Part shown: in pieces, positions 37,514-46,353 of the stretch | Position numbering within the stretch: position 1 is the stretch's first letter | How the letters are laid out: every line of letters begins with the position of its first letter | DNA from: an uncultured Anaeroplasmataceae bacterium | GTDB taxonomy: Bacteria; Bacillota_I; Bacilli_A; Acholeplasmatales; Anaeroplasmataceae | DNA: 64,000 bases | Direction: 5' to 3' | Assembly: GCA_949840955.1 (NCBI GenBank) | Contig: CATKXV010000002.1 | Location: forward strand, 62,001-126,000 | Program-made: the position numbers and the translations under genes | Notes under the pieces: model-generated | What the model was told of the DNA's origin: nothing | Database searches by the model: none | Seen by the model: the letters and a program-made list of their open reading frames with translations, nothing else

Positions 37514-39499
37514 TTATTTTTTCGTTCGATTATAGGCAGAACGATAGATTTCAATATACTCGTCTATATTGGCATCCTCATAAGCCTTTTTAATATCCGC
37601 AACGGATTTAACACTGTTTTTATCTGATCTGATATAAAGATAGATCATACTGATTTGATCATCTCCAATGGATAAAGTAGATAATCTTGCAGATTCCTGT
37701 CGAGTTAAGGAATAGCACGGTGCAGATAGCTCTAATAATTTCGATGGCTTATTATATCCAAGCGTTAATACACCACATTCCTCATATAGATTATAGCCCT
37801 CCTGTGCTTCCTTCGTCATATTTTGATATTCAAAGCCAATATCGGCTTTATATCCAATCGCCATACGAATTCCCATAAATTGTTGTCCAAAGGTTGCCAC
37901 ATCTCCATTGGTATAAATTTTAGATTGCTCTAAAAGCCATGAGGATAGTGTTGGAACCTTATCGCCACTAGGAAGTGTGTATAAATTATCAAAGTCTGCC
38001 ATTACGCCTGGAATTCCAAAATTCTGTACATTGCTACCAAAATCTGTAAAGAAGAAATTCATAAGCTCTAAAGCCTTTTCTAAGGCCTTTCCTGTTGTAT
38101 TCTTAGAAACAGCCCAGCCATCAATCATAACCGTTCTAGGGATTTCAATGTAATGGTAAAATTGATCATCATGCATTCCTTCTAGCTTCGTAACAGGTGG
38201 AAGCATCGCTTTAACAACACCCGTAGGAGAGCTTGCAGCCGTTGATGGAATAAAATCAAAGGTCATAAAGCCTAATTGCTTAACCGTTGATACTCCACTT
38301 GAATTAACACTTAAATCAGAAGAATAGAAAATGGAACGGAAATCGGCACTATTGTTTGTATCATCATAATCTGAATTGATAAGCCCTTCACTAAAAATTT
38401 GCTTCAAATAATCAAAGGCCTCATAAACCTCATCCTGATAAAAGCTATATTGTAGTGTGTCATTTTCATCAACAAACCATAGACCTGTATAGGTGTTGGT
38501 TCCATATACTCTTGTTCCACCAAAATAATTGATTAGCTTAAAAATTTCTGCTCTTTGATTCTTTGTTCTAAAGAAAAATGGAACAATCTCACAGCTTCCT
38601 GTTTGTCCTGTTGTAAGCTTAAATAAAGTGTTCGGATGAAGCTTCATCACACGCCATAGGGCTACAAGCTCATCCATATCATATAGAGCTGTTTCATTTA
38701 AGAAAAGATCACTTCTTTTCTTTAAATCAGGGTAGGTTTCATCAATATAACGAATAAGAGTTTGTCTTGCAACCTCCCCAGTAAGATTCCCTGATACAGC
38801 TGCTTGATTTTGAAGCTCTACTACATTGGTACTCTTTCGTGCCTTAGCTCCCTTCCAATAGCCAGCATAGGCTACCTGTAAGCTTTCTGTTTCTGGTAAA
38901 ACTTCATTAGAATCTAATAAAGCCTCAATCCAGTTGTTTCTTCCATAAAAAACCTTAGAAAATTCATCAAGCTCAGCCACATAAGGAATATTATAAATTC
39001 CACCATCATAGGCTGTAAGCTGCTGCTTAATTAATGGATATTCATCTAAATATTTCATGAAGTCAGGAAGCTGCTCCTTATAATCAAGCAAATTCACAAG
39101 CTTTCCTCTTGCTCCATACTCCATAAAGGTTTCAGCAACATTTCCTCCATAAATATCAGCATCCTCAAAGTTGGTTGCTGCTGCAATTTGAATCATATTT
39201 GCTGCTGTTTGACCCTGAACTGTTACATCCTTGATGTTGATATTCAAATGATTTCCAATATAATTCCAAGCAGGTTTAATTTGTCCATTGGTATAAATTG
39301 AACCATCTGGAAGTGTGATTGGAGTTCCTGTGTTATAGGTCAATGTCTTTAAGGCATTTCCTGTTGCAAAATTTATTTTCAATTCTGTTTTACTTGTATC
39401 ATCGGGTAAATTGGGATCCACAGGAATATTTTTTCTACAGCCACTGAAGGTAAATAGAGCAATTCCTGCTAAGCATACTCCTAAAATTTTTTTGTACAT
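37514..39499 (-). CDS. Large extracellular solute-binding lipoprotein of the sugar ABC transporter
   Basis: 661 residues. Lipobox TFSGC near residue 20. It belongs by size and layout to the large LplA/YtcQ-type binding proteins that work with LplB/YtcP permeases; residues such as FYGRNNWIEALLDSNEVLPET and the C-terminal domain support this. It presumably captures oligosaccharides and feeds the permeases at 45469-47310. Unusually, it is encoded about 6 kb downstream of the permeases, between nagB and the beta-helix genes. Four bases after the nagB stop region. Confidence 0.85.
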   Translation of the reverse strand: MYKKILGVCLAGIALFTFSGCRKNIPVDPNLPDDTSKTELKINFATGNALKTLTYNTGTPITLPDGSIYTNGQIKPAWNYIGNHLNINIKDVTVQGQTAANMIQIAAATNFEDADIYGGNVAETFMEYGARGKLVNLLDYKEQLPDFMKYLDEYPLIKQQLTAYDGGIYNIPYVAELDEFSKVFYGRNNWIEALLDSNEVLPETESLQVAYAGYWKGAKARKSTNVVELQNQAAVSGNLTGEVARQTLIRYIDETYPDLKKRSDLFLNETALYDMDELVALWRVMKLHPNTLFKLTTGQTGSCEIVPFFFRTKNQRAEIFKLINYFGGTRVYGTNTYTGLWFVDENDTLQYSFYQDEVYEAFDYLKQIFSEGLINSDYDDTNNSADFRSIFYSSDLSVNSSGVSTVKQLGFMTFDFIPSTAASSPTGVVKAMLPPVTKLEGMHDDQFYHYIEIPRTVMIDGWAVSKNTTGKALEKALELMNFFFTDFGSNVQNFGIPGVMADFDNLYTLPSGDKVPTLSSWLLEQSKIYTNGDVATFGQQFMGIRMAIGYKADIGFEYQNMTKEAQEGYNLYEECGVLTLGYNKPSKLLELSAPCYSLTRQESARLSTLSIGDDQISMIYLYIRSDKNSVKSVADIKKAYEDANIDEYIEIYRSAYNRTKK

Positions 39500-39502
39500 C
39501 CT

Positions 39503-40270
39503 TTACTCCTCCTTAACTAATGAATAAGAATCCTCATCAATATATAGCTCTGAATCTTTACAGGTTCTTAATATACTTGCAGGACAATTCGGTGAAATTT
39601 CTTTTAATAGTGTATTATATATTGCATATTTTTTTGTTGGTCCCGGAACAACAGCAACCTTATTTTTACAAGCAAGTAGAGGTGGAATGGTTATGGTTAA
39701 AGCCTGCTTAGGTACTAAATCTAAGTGGCTAAAACAGCCATCATTTACCTGTTGATTTCGACACATATCATCCAATTCGACAATTTTCACTGTCAAAGGA
39801 TCATTAAAATCACAAAAGGCTGGGTCATTAAAGGCCAAATGTCCATTTTCACCTATACCTAAGATTACCAAATCAATTGGCTTTTCATTTAAAAGCTTAG
39901 TATATAACGCCAAATCCTCTTCTACTGTTGGGGTTGTCCCACCAAAAGGATACCAATGTCCCATAGAAACGTGATTTACAAGTCGATCCTCTAAAAACTT
40001 TGTAAAGCTCTGAGGTGCATTTTTATCAATTCCTACATATTCATCCATATGAAAGCCCGTTACTTTTGACCAATCAATATCGGCATCTTTAAGATAGGCA
40101 AGCATCTCATTTTGAGATGGTGCACTAGCAAAGATAACTCGAGCCTCCCCATTTTCCTTGATTGCATTTTGAATGAGCTGCTCAATTCTTTTTCCTGAGG
40201 CGATTCCCATTTCATTTCTTGTTTTGCTGATGTGAACCTCTAGCTCACCATATTTTTTAATTTTTTCCAT
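39503..40270 (-). CDS. nagB: Glucosamine-6-phosphate deaminase
   Basis: 255 residues from ATG 40270. It retains family motifs: VTGFHMDEYVG (catalytic Asp) near 70, and LGIGENGHLAFNDPAF (catalytic Asp/His/Glu) near 130. It converts glucosamine-6-phosphate to fructose-6-phosphate and ammonia. AAGGAG lies nine bases upstream; another ATG at 40276 is too close to it. The start overlaps the upstream lyase gene by 14 bases. With NagA it forms the amino-sugar end of this operon's pathway. Confidence 0.92.
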   Translation of the reverse strand: MEKIKKYGELEVHISKTRNEMGIASGKRIEQLIQNAIKENGEARVIFASAPSQNEMLAYLKDADIDWSKVTGFHMDEYVGIDKNAPQSFTKFLEDRLVNHVSMGHWYPFGGTTPTVEEDLALYTKLLNEKPIDLVILGIGENGHLAFNDPAFCDFNDPLTVKIVELDDMCRNQQVNDGCFSHLDLVPKQALTITIPPLLACKNKVAVVPGPTKKYAIYNTLLKEISPNCPASILRTCKDSELYIDEDSYSLVKEE

Positions 40271-41402
40271 CTTCATTTTCTCCTTCAAATAATTTTTCCA
40301 GTAAGATATATCCCCAATGCATCGGGGTTTTTTCAAAAAGAATTTCTGTTTTTTTATGCAATATTTTTGAAAACAAATATAAGATATAATATCCTCTATA
40401 TGGATCAAATTTCTTAATCTGCATATGCTCCCATGTATTGTGCTGATAATGAGGCATCACATAGGTATATGCTCGAAGTAAAGCAGCATTATCCTTAAAG
40501 TCATAGCCCTGTTCTACGAGTAAGCAAGCACTTTCCAATAGCATTTTCAAGCCCATAGTGGTATAGCTTTTGGTTTTCGTACGGACAAGCTCTAAGGGTA
40601 GCATTCCATCCTCATTAATTTGAAATTCCATACGCTGAATTAGCTTAGTATAATAGAGATCTACTATGTCCTTTTCTTCCTCAATAAATTCTGAGATATT
40701 TAAAATTAACAAATCATATAGAGAACCTTGATTGTTGAGTCTTTCTCCTTCTATTCTTCCTTGATTTGAGGTCAATAGCCACTTTAAAAATTCCTGATGC
40801 CAATGCTTCATACCCAAATAGAACTCCTCAGGTAATAGATTCTCCTGATGAAGTATTTTTAATAGCTGTAATGCATAAGCATAGCTTGCAGCATAGTCTA
40901 TGATTCCACCAGGCTCTCCGTCATTTACTCCTGGAATGCACTGGGCATATCTCAAATTTGGATTCATTTTTGTTTTCTCATCTAAAAACCAAAATGAATT
41001 GTATTTTATGATGCAGTCCATGTACTTCTTTTCTTTTGTAAAATAATAAAGTAATGCACTTACATAGGTTATATAAGCTAAAACTCTTAAGGATTCCTTA
41101 TCCCCATGAAGTGCCTCAGGATTATCAATTCCATCTCTTTCTACATAGGGAAGCCCATCTGGAGTATTCGGATTCGGCCAGTGATATATAGAACAGGACA
41201 TATAGTCGTGTATATCCTTACTTGGTGCACAATGCTTTTTTTCTGTTACACTATGCAATCCAAAGGATATGCCCTCCTCTAAAAGCTGATCGAGTTGCTC
41301 GATATCTACTGACTTTATTCTTTTTTTGATTTGTTCTAAATCCTTTTTTTGAAATAAATATAAATTATTGACAATTTCATCAAAGTATTCTTCTATTCTC
41401 AT
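40257..41402 (-). CDS. Alginate-lyase-family (PF05426-like) protein, paralogue 1, cytoplasmic
   Basis: 381 residues, no signal peptide. It matches the alginate-lyase (alpha/alpha toroid) pattern: SIYHWPNPNTPDGLPYVERDG near 65, MNPNLRYAQCIPG near 140, and LELVRTKTKSYTTM near 285 with the Arg and the catalytic Tyr spacing of A1-III lyases. At the Asn-His dyad it reads LNNQGSLYD, so the His is replaced by Gln. Starts immediately after the stop of paralogue 2. Expected to beta-eliminate or bind uronate oligosaccharides after import; activity uncertain because of the His change. Confidence 0.72.
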   Translation of the reverse strand: MRIEEYFDEIVNNLYLFQKKDLEQIKKRIKSVDIEQLDQLLEEGISFGLHSVTEKKHCAPSKDIHDYMSCSIYHWPNPNTPDGLPYVERDGIDNPEALHGDKESLRVLAYITYVSALLYYFTKEKKYMDCIIKYNSFWFLDEKTKMNPNLRYAQCIPGVNDGEPGGIIDYAASYAYALQLLKILHQENLLPEEFYLGMKHWHQEFLKWLLTSNQGRIEGERLNNQGSLYDLLILNISEFIEEEKDIVDLYYTKLIQRMEFQINEDGMLPLELVRTKTKSYTTMGLKMLLESACLLVEQGYDFKDNAALLRAYTYVMPHYQHNTWEHMQIKKFDPYRGYYILYLFSKILHKKTEILFEKTPMHWGYILLEKLFEGENEDGKN

Positions 41403-42512
41403 TTACCCTCCATAAACATCTGCTAATAAAATATATTGTAATGTATTAGACTGTCTCATATTAAAGCCCTTTACTCCAAAATACTTTTTCGCAATGTAGT
41501 AAAAATAGTTGTCATATTCCTCAGTAAAGGGAACTCTTTGTGGATATGGCCAGGCTTGAATTGAATTATGCTCGCTATAGTATTGAACTGCTGTCTTTAA
41601 TAGGGGATACTTTAAATCCAAACAAAGAATTTTTCCTATTTCTATAAAAAGCTTTAAATTCATAAAATAATAGCTTCTAGAATTTACTCTTCTTGTTTCT
41701 AAGGGCATATCCCCATTTTCTAAAATTTGCTGTTTCATACGGTCAGCATAGCGACTTTTAATCGATATCATCATATAAAAATCATCTACAAAAACAGAAA
41801 TAATTAATAAAAGATAGTCATATACAAGAGCATGATTGTTTGTACATTCCCTCATTTCCTTACCAAAGGGAGATTCAATCAACCAAACCTCAAATTGTCT
41901 TAGCCAACCACCAAGCTTCAAGCAAAGCTCATACTCTAGTAGCCCTTGTCCCTTAAGACACTGCAATACAGCCAGAGCATATCCAAAGGTAACACCAAAA
42001 TCGATAATTCCCCCTCGCTGTCCCTCATTGATACCAGGCATAGCCTGCCCATGATTTAAATTTGGATTCATTCTCGTTTCTTTATCAATAAAGAAGGTAT
42101 ATAGGTGTCTTTTTAAGCGTGTATAATATTTCTTTTCTCTTGTAATATAATACAAAATTCCTAAGTAATATACGGCATATGCCATTTTTCTTAAGGCTAG
42201 CTTATCTCCTTCAAGATGCTTCGGATTTTGATAGCCATCTCTTTTAATATAGGGTAGCCCATCCTCTGTATCAGGGTTTGGCCAGCTATAAATAGAAAAG
42301 GATTCATAATCATGCTTATCCTGAACCAATACCAAATTCTTTTTATAGGTTACACTTTGATAAGGAATTTGCATTGCCTCCTCTGCCAATTTCTTTAACT
42401 GCTCTAAATGCTCTGTGCTGATTTTTCTTTTAATTTCTCTCAGTTCATCTTCTCCAAAGGCATATAAAGCATTCACCGGCTCCTTCATATATTCCTCAAA
42501 GGTCACTTGCAT
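41403..42512 (-). CDS. Alginate-lyase-family (PF05426-like) protein, paralogue 2, cytoplasmic
   Basis: 369 residues, no signal peptide. Same blocks as paralogue 1 (SIYSWPNPDTEDGLPYIKRDG, MNPNLNHGQAMPG). Here the dyad is intact (CTNNHALVYD near 225) and LETRRVNSRSYYFM near 285 supplies Arg and Tyr. It thus keeps the residues used by A1-III alginate lyases. Start overlaps the upstream membrane gene by 17 bases, GGAAGG close to the ATG. Likely substrates are imported uronic-acid-containing oligosaccharides; alginate itself is not implied by the family name. Confidence 0.74.
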   Translation of the reverse strand: MQVTFEEYMKEPVNALYAFGEDELREIKRKISTEHLEQLKKLAEEAMQIPYQSVTYKKNLVLVQDKHDYESFSIYSWPNPDTEDGLPYIKRDGYQNPKHLEGDKLALRKMAYAVYYLGILYYITREKKYYTRLKRHLYTFFIDKETRMNPNLNHGQAMPGINEGQRGGIIDFGVTFGYALAVLQCLKGQGLLEYELCLKLGGWLRQFEVWLIESPFGKEMRECTNNHALVYDYLLLIISVFVDDFYMMISIKSRYADRMKQQILENGDMPLETRRVNSRSYYFMNLKLFIEIGKILCLDLKYPLLKTAVQYYSEHNSIQAWPYPQRVPFTEEYDNYFYYIAKKYFGVKGFNMRQSNTLQYILLADVYGG

Positions 42513-42984
42513 CGCTCCTTCCCTGTAATAAATTCAGCATGAATTTATATTTAATAAAATAAAATATATAATAAACAAAAGTATAAAGAAAGGCATATCC
42601 AAATGGCTCTACAGGAAAAGGAACAGAGGATGGATCTAATCCTCCTATATGGATAATCAGGCGATTGATTCCCTCATAGATTCCAATCACAAGAACAACA
42701 GTTAGAAAAACCTCTATGAAGGCATATACCCACATTTTAATTCTTTGAAAGGATTTCAATTCACTATATTTTTTATGTAAATTCAGTCTTGTCTTAAACA
42801 TGGCTTTAATTATCGTATTGGTAAGTAACAAATCACATATAAAATGGGCTAAGGGTAGTAATAGCAATAGATCTAAAAAATCATTCGCTACACGACTTCC
42901 CCATAAAACAAGATAACATACTAATCCTGAAAACCAAAGTCGAATGAATAAAGCCTTAATCTCTTCCTTGATTGGAATGTCCAT
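42496..42984 (-). CDS. Small membrane protein of the carbohydrate operon (A)
   Basis: 162 residues from ATG 42984 (GGAG eight bases upstream). Four predicted TM helices: about 14-32, 38-55, 90-112, 132-152. No family recognised. It overlaps both neighbours (29 bases upstream, 17 bases downstream), so it is tightly coupled to the transporter and the lyases. Possible accessory component of the ABC importer or of the surface enzymes; no function can be assigned. Confidence 0.7.
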   Translation of the reverse strand: MDIPIKEEIKALFIRLWFSGLVCYLVLWGSRVANDFLDLLLLLPLAHFICDLLLTNTIIKAMFKTRLNLHKKYSELKSFQRIKMWVYAFIEVFLTVVLVIGIYEGINRLIIHIGGLDPSSVPFPVEPFGYAFLYTFVYYIFYFIKYKFMLNLLQGRSDASDL

Positions 42985-43468
42985 TTGCTCTTCTCCTTCG
43001 TATAACGATTTCTGCAATGAACAAACCTATTTCTAAAAAGCTTAATACCAAAGCAAAGATAATAAAATTTATAGAATCATCAATCGCATAAACAATTTTT
43101 ATAGCATCCTCATAGGAATATCCACCATTTAAAGCCGTTTGATAATATACATCTCCTTGCATTAAAACAATATAGGTTATCATGGTTGCAATTGTAATTA
43201 TGAATAAAATTACGGAAAAAATAGAATACTTCCTTTTTTCCTTTAACCGCATAAGACTCACAGCAACTAAGATTAAACCAATCTGATTAATAAAGGTAAA
43301 AATAGCAACAGTTGAGGAAACCTTGTACGCTGCCTCATTATGAATCCTACCAAAGGCTACCTGACATAACGCATTTACCATAGCCAAAAATACCATAATC
43401 TTTTGTAAGGTAAATCCTTCCTTATTGTAAATAATCGTAGAGAATTTGTGCTTAAGAACGCTCATCAT
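42956..43468 (-). CDS. Small membrane protein of the carbohydrate operon (B)
   Basis: 170 residues from ATG 43468 (AGAGGTGAT upstream). Four predicted TM helices: about 19-38, 48-75, 82-108 and 130-160, ending in a basic tail RRRRANGHSNQGRD. Not recognised. Starts inside the end of the ATPase gene (17-base overlap). Confidence 0.7.
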   Translation of the reverse strand: MMSVLKHKFSTIIYNKEGFTLQKIMVFLAMVNALCQVAFGRIHNEAAYKVSSTVAIFTFINQIGLILVAVSLMRLKEKRKYSIFSVILFIITIATMITYIVLMQGDVYYQTALNGGYSYEDAIKIVYAIDDSINFIIFALVLSFLEIGLFIAEIVIRRRRANGHSNQGRD

Positions 43469-44531
43469 GATGATCACCTCTGATAGCCTTTGATGTTTCT
43501 ACATCAAAAAGTATGATTTTAGATAAATTCATTTTTACCTTACATTCTTCCATTTCTAAGACATCTTCCTTTGTATTGATAGCAACGGTTGTTTCGCCTA
43601 AGAAGCCATGAACTATCGATTTTGCTCCAAGATACTCTACATAATCTATTTTGACATGAAAATCCTCATTTTCCTGAACAATAGATAGATTTTCAGAACG
43701 AATTCCTAAAAGCACATTGGGGTTAGAAATTTTCTTATACTCTGGCAAATGGATTTGAAAATACTCATTTTGGAAGCATCCGTTTTCAAGTACACCTGGA
43801 ATTAAATTAATTTGTGGTGTTCCTAAAAAGGTTGCCGCAAAAAGTGTCTCAGGATGATTATAAACATAATTCGGAGCCCCAACCTGTTCTATCACACCAT
43901 GATTCATCAATACAATTTTTGTTGCCATCGTCATAGCCTCAACCTGATCATGGCTTACATAGATTACAGTTTGATTGTATTTTCTCCATAATTCTATAAT
44001 CTCAACACGCATATCTCCTCTAAGCTTTGCATCTAGATTGGATAATGGCTCATCCATTAAAAATAGTTTAGCCTCACGTGCAATGGTTCTTCCTAGTGCT
44101 ACACGCTGTCTTTGTCCACCAGAAAGCTGAGTTGGCTTACGCTTTAGCTGATCATCGCTGATTTCGACAATTTTAGAAGCATTCATAACCTTTTCATGAA
44201 TCACTCTACGATTCTTTTTTCGAACCAATAGAGAAAAGCCAATATTGTCATATACACTCATATGTGGATATAAGGCATAATTTTGAAATACCATTGCAAT
44301 ATCTCTGTCCTTTGGAGAAAGCTGATTTATTTTTTTATCCTCTAAAATCATCTCTCCTTCGGTTATAGCCTCTAGTCCTGAAATCATTCGAAGCATCGTT
44401 GATTTCCCACAGCCTGATGGACCAACAATTACAACAAAGTCATGCTCATCCACCTCTAGATTAAAATCCTTAACTGCACAAAAGCCATTGGGATATACCT
44501 TGTCCACATGTTTGATTGATAAATAAGACAT
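43452..44531 (-). CDS. Sugar ABC importer ATP-binding protein (MsmX/UgpC type)
   Basis: 359 residues. Walker A GPSGCGKST near 38, Q-loop MVFQNYALYPHM, signature LSGGQRQRVALGR near 135, Walker B LFLMDEPLSNLDAKLR near 158, H-loop YVSHDQVEAM. A C-terminal regulatory OB-like domain (about 235-355) is typical of MalK/MsmX ATPases. It powers the two permeases at 45469-47310. In many Bacillota MsmX is unlinked and shared; here a dedicated copy is in the operon. GAGGGGG precedes the ATG. Confidence 0.92.
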   Translation of the reverse strand: MSYLSIKHVDKVYPNGFCAVKDFNLEVDEHDFVVIVGPSGCGKSTMLRMISGLEAITEGEMILEDKKINQLSPKDRDIAMVFQNYALYPHMSVYDNIGFSLLVRKKNRRVIHEKVMNASKIVEISDDQLKRKPTQLSGGQRQRVALGRTIAREAKLFLMDEPLSNLDAKLRGDMRVEIIELWRKYNQTVIYVSHDQVEAMTMATKIVLMNHGVIEQVGAPNYVYNHPETLFAATFLGTPQINLIPGVLENGCFQNEYFQIHLPEYKKISNPNVLLGIRSENLSIVQENEDFHVKIDYVEYLGAKSIVHGFLGETTVAINTKEDVLEMEECKVKMNLSKIILFDVETSKAIRGDHHDERS

Positions 44532-44532
44532 T

Positions 44533-44949
44533 TTATACCCCCTCTTTCTTTATAAATTTTGCTCGAAAGATACTTTTCAGCAAGCTCGATACTCCTGTAT
44601 AAATCGCAAGGAGTCCCGTTATAACATATAAAATGATATTAAAAACTGTATTGGTATGCTCGGGTAAAAAAGCCAAATGAACCAGCTGAAATATACCCAC
44701 TCCAATAACAACATAAGACCATTCCTTATGATATTTTTTAATTTGCTCAGCTGCTAAAAACATAACCAATGTTAATACGATATTAAAAATATCAAATATA
44801 AAAATCCGTATTGTATATTCCATAAGTGAGGTTGAACGTATGGTTAGAACTGTATTGAGAATGATGAAAAGCATCATCCAAAAGAAATCAATTGCATTTG
44901 GCTTAAATATCGTAATTTCTTGATCAATATAATCTTTTTTTCTAAGCAT
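44533..44949 (-). CDS. Small membrane protein of the carbohydrate operon (C)
   Basis: 138 residues from ATG 44949, behind GAGGTGAGG. Four predicted TM helices: about 18-35, 42-66, 72-92, 102-124. A charged N-terminus (MLRKKDYIDQEI). Overlaps the upstream gene by eight bases; one base separates it from the ATPase start. No family recognised. Confidence 0.7.
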   Translation of the reverse strand: MLRKKDYIDQEITIFKPNAIDFFWMMLFIILNTVLTIRSTSLMEYTIRIFIFDIFNIVLTLVMFLAAEQIKKYHKEWSYVVIGVGIFQLVHLAFLPEHTNTVFNIILYVITGLLAIYTGVSSLLKSIFRAKFIKKEGV

Positions 44950-45469
44950 GCGCCTCACCTCTTCCCTTGATGTATTTCCAAAAGCCAAAGCTATAAACCA
45001 CAATAGATAGAATATTCACTATAGCCAAACCAATAGAGCTAAAGCCTAGAAATATTGGGAAAAACATATTTCCTTTAAATCCTTCTAATTTGGATAAGCC
45101 TGTATAATCATAAGAGCTATAAAAGCCAGTTATATCCTGCATACGAACCATAATGATGATTCCAAAAACAATACCAACAAGCAAAATGCTTAGGAATATT
45201 GGAAAGGTTATCAGCGTTGGATAATATTTTTTTGGCTTTAATATCCATCCAATGACAAACAGAATCACAAGGATAATAGAAAAGATGAAAATCATCTGGT
45301 TATATTCCTGAAGCTCTGTTGTATAAAAGCTTACAAGCTCTTCATTCCCATAAAGGTATGTATTGTAATATGAGGTTGAAAAGACAATTGTTGCTACAAA
45401 TAATAGAAAGGTAAAAACCGTAAATACGATAAAGCTATATTTTTGAAGATTTAAAACACTGAATTTCAT
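44942..45469 (-). CDS. Small membrane protein of the carbohydrate operon (D)
   Basis: 175 residues. Four predicted TM helices: about 10-32, 54-72, 78-100 and 138-160. The start ATG shares one base with the permease stop (TAATG), so it is coupled to the permease gene. No family recognised. Confidence 0.7.
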   Translation of the reverse strand: MKFSVLNLQKYSFIVFTVFTFLLFVATIVFSTSYYNTYLYGNEELVSFYTTELQEYNQMIFIFSIILVILFVIGWILKPKKYYPTLITFPIFLSILLVGIVFGIIIMVRMQDITGFYSSYDYTGLSKLEGFKGNMFFPIFLGFSSIGLAIVNILSIVVYSFGFWKYIKGRGEAHA

Positions 45470-46353
45470 TAGCCCTTTACACCTCCTACAGTTACACCCT
45501 TTTCAAAATACTTTGAAATATATGGATAAATAATTAAAATAGGAATGATGGAGCAAATTAATATAGCATATACATAGGATTGTGCTGCAAAGGTAACATT
45601 CGATGGCATAGAGCTTACTAGACTTTCATAACCGTCAATTAAGGTTCTCATATAAACCTGTAATGGGGAATCAATCTGATCCTTAACAAGCATCATATTC
45701 CAAAAATAACCATTCCATCGAGCCGTTGCATAAAATAAGGTTACTGTAGCAACTGCGGATTTGGACATAGGTAAATAGATTCTTGTAAAAATCTGTACCT
45801 CACTTGCTCCATCCATTCTTGCGGCCTCTTCTATTTCAGATGGGATGGATTCAAAATAGGATCTTAATAGAATTACGTTGTATGCCGTTGCACCAAAAGC
45901 AATAATCATACCCCATTTTGAAGATAATCCAAAGGCCTTAAATACGTTCGTATAATTTAAATAGGTTGGTACAATACCCGCAGAAAACCACATGGTAAAC
46001 ACAATTACAAAATTAAATTGCTTTCTAAAAAGTAATCTTCTTTTTGATAGAGCATACGCTCCTACACTAGAAATAAACATACTCCATATTGTACCAAATA
46101 ACGTATAAAATATCGTATTAGAATAGGCTACCCAAAAGGAATTATCATTATAAAGCTTCTTATAGGTATCAAATTGTATATCCACTGGGAACAGAGTTAC
46201 CAATCCAGACTCATAAGCTAGCTTTCCACTAATTGAAGCTGAAAAGGCATATACAATCGGATATAAGGCAATAATTGCCAAGCATGTAGTTAAGAGATAG
46301 GAGATAATTTTAAATATAATTTCTCCTCGATTTAAACGTCCCATTTTTATCAC
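45469..46353 (-). CDS. Sugar ABC importer permease (YtcP/MalG type)
   Basis: 294 residues, six predicted TM helices. The EAA loop reads EAARMDGASEVQIFTRIYLP near 190, the ATPase-docking motif of carbohydrate importers. Ends with the usual FEKGVTVGGVKG. Starts directly at the stop of the LplB-type permease. Confidence 0.92.
   Translation of the reverse strand: MIKMGRLNRGEIIFKIISYLLTTCLAIIALYPIVYAFSASISGKLAYESGLVTLFPVDIQFDTYKKLYNDNSFWVAYSNTIFYTLFGTIWSMFISSVGAYALSKRRLLFRKQFNFVIVFTMWFSAGIVPTYLNYTNVFKAFGLSSKWGMIIAFGATAYNVILLRSYFESIPSEIEEAARMDGASEVQIFTRIYLPMSKSAVATVTLFYATARWNGYFWNMMLVKDQIDSPLQVYMRTLIDGYESLVSSMPSNVTFAAQSYVYAILICSIIPILIIYPYISKYFEKGVTVGGVKG

Noticed and set aside
37517-37545. TCGTTC...GAACGA resembling the palindromic operator
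   Set aside because: The spacer is 11 bases, not 8, and it lies in the coding end of the solute-binding protein gene.
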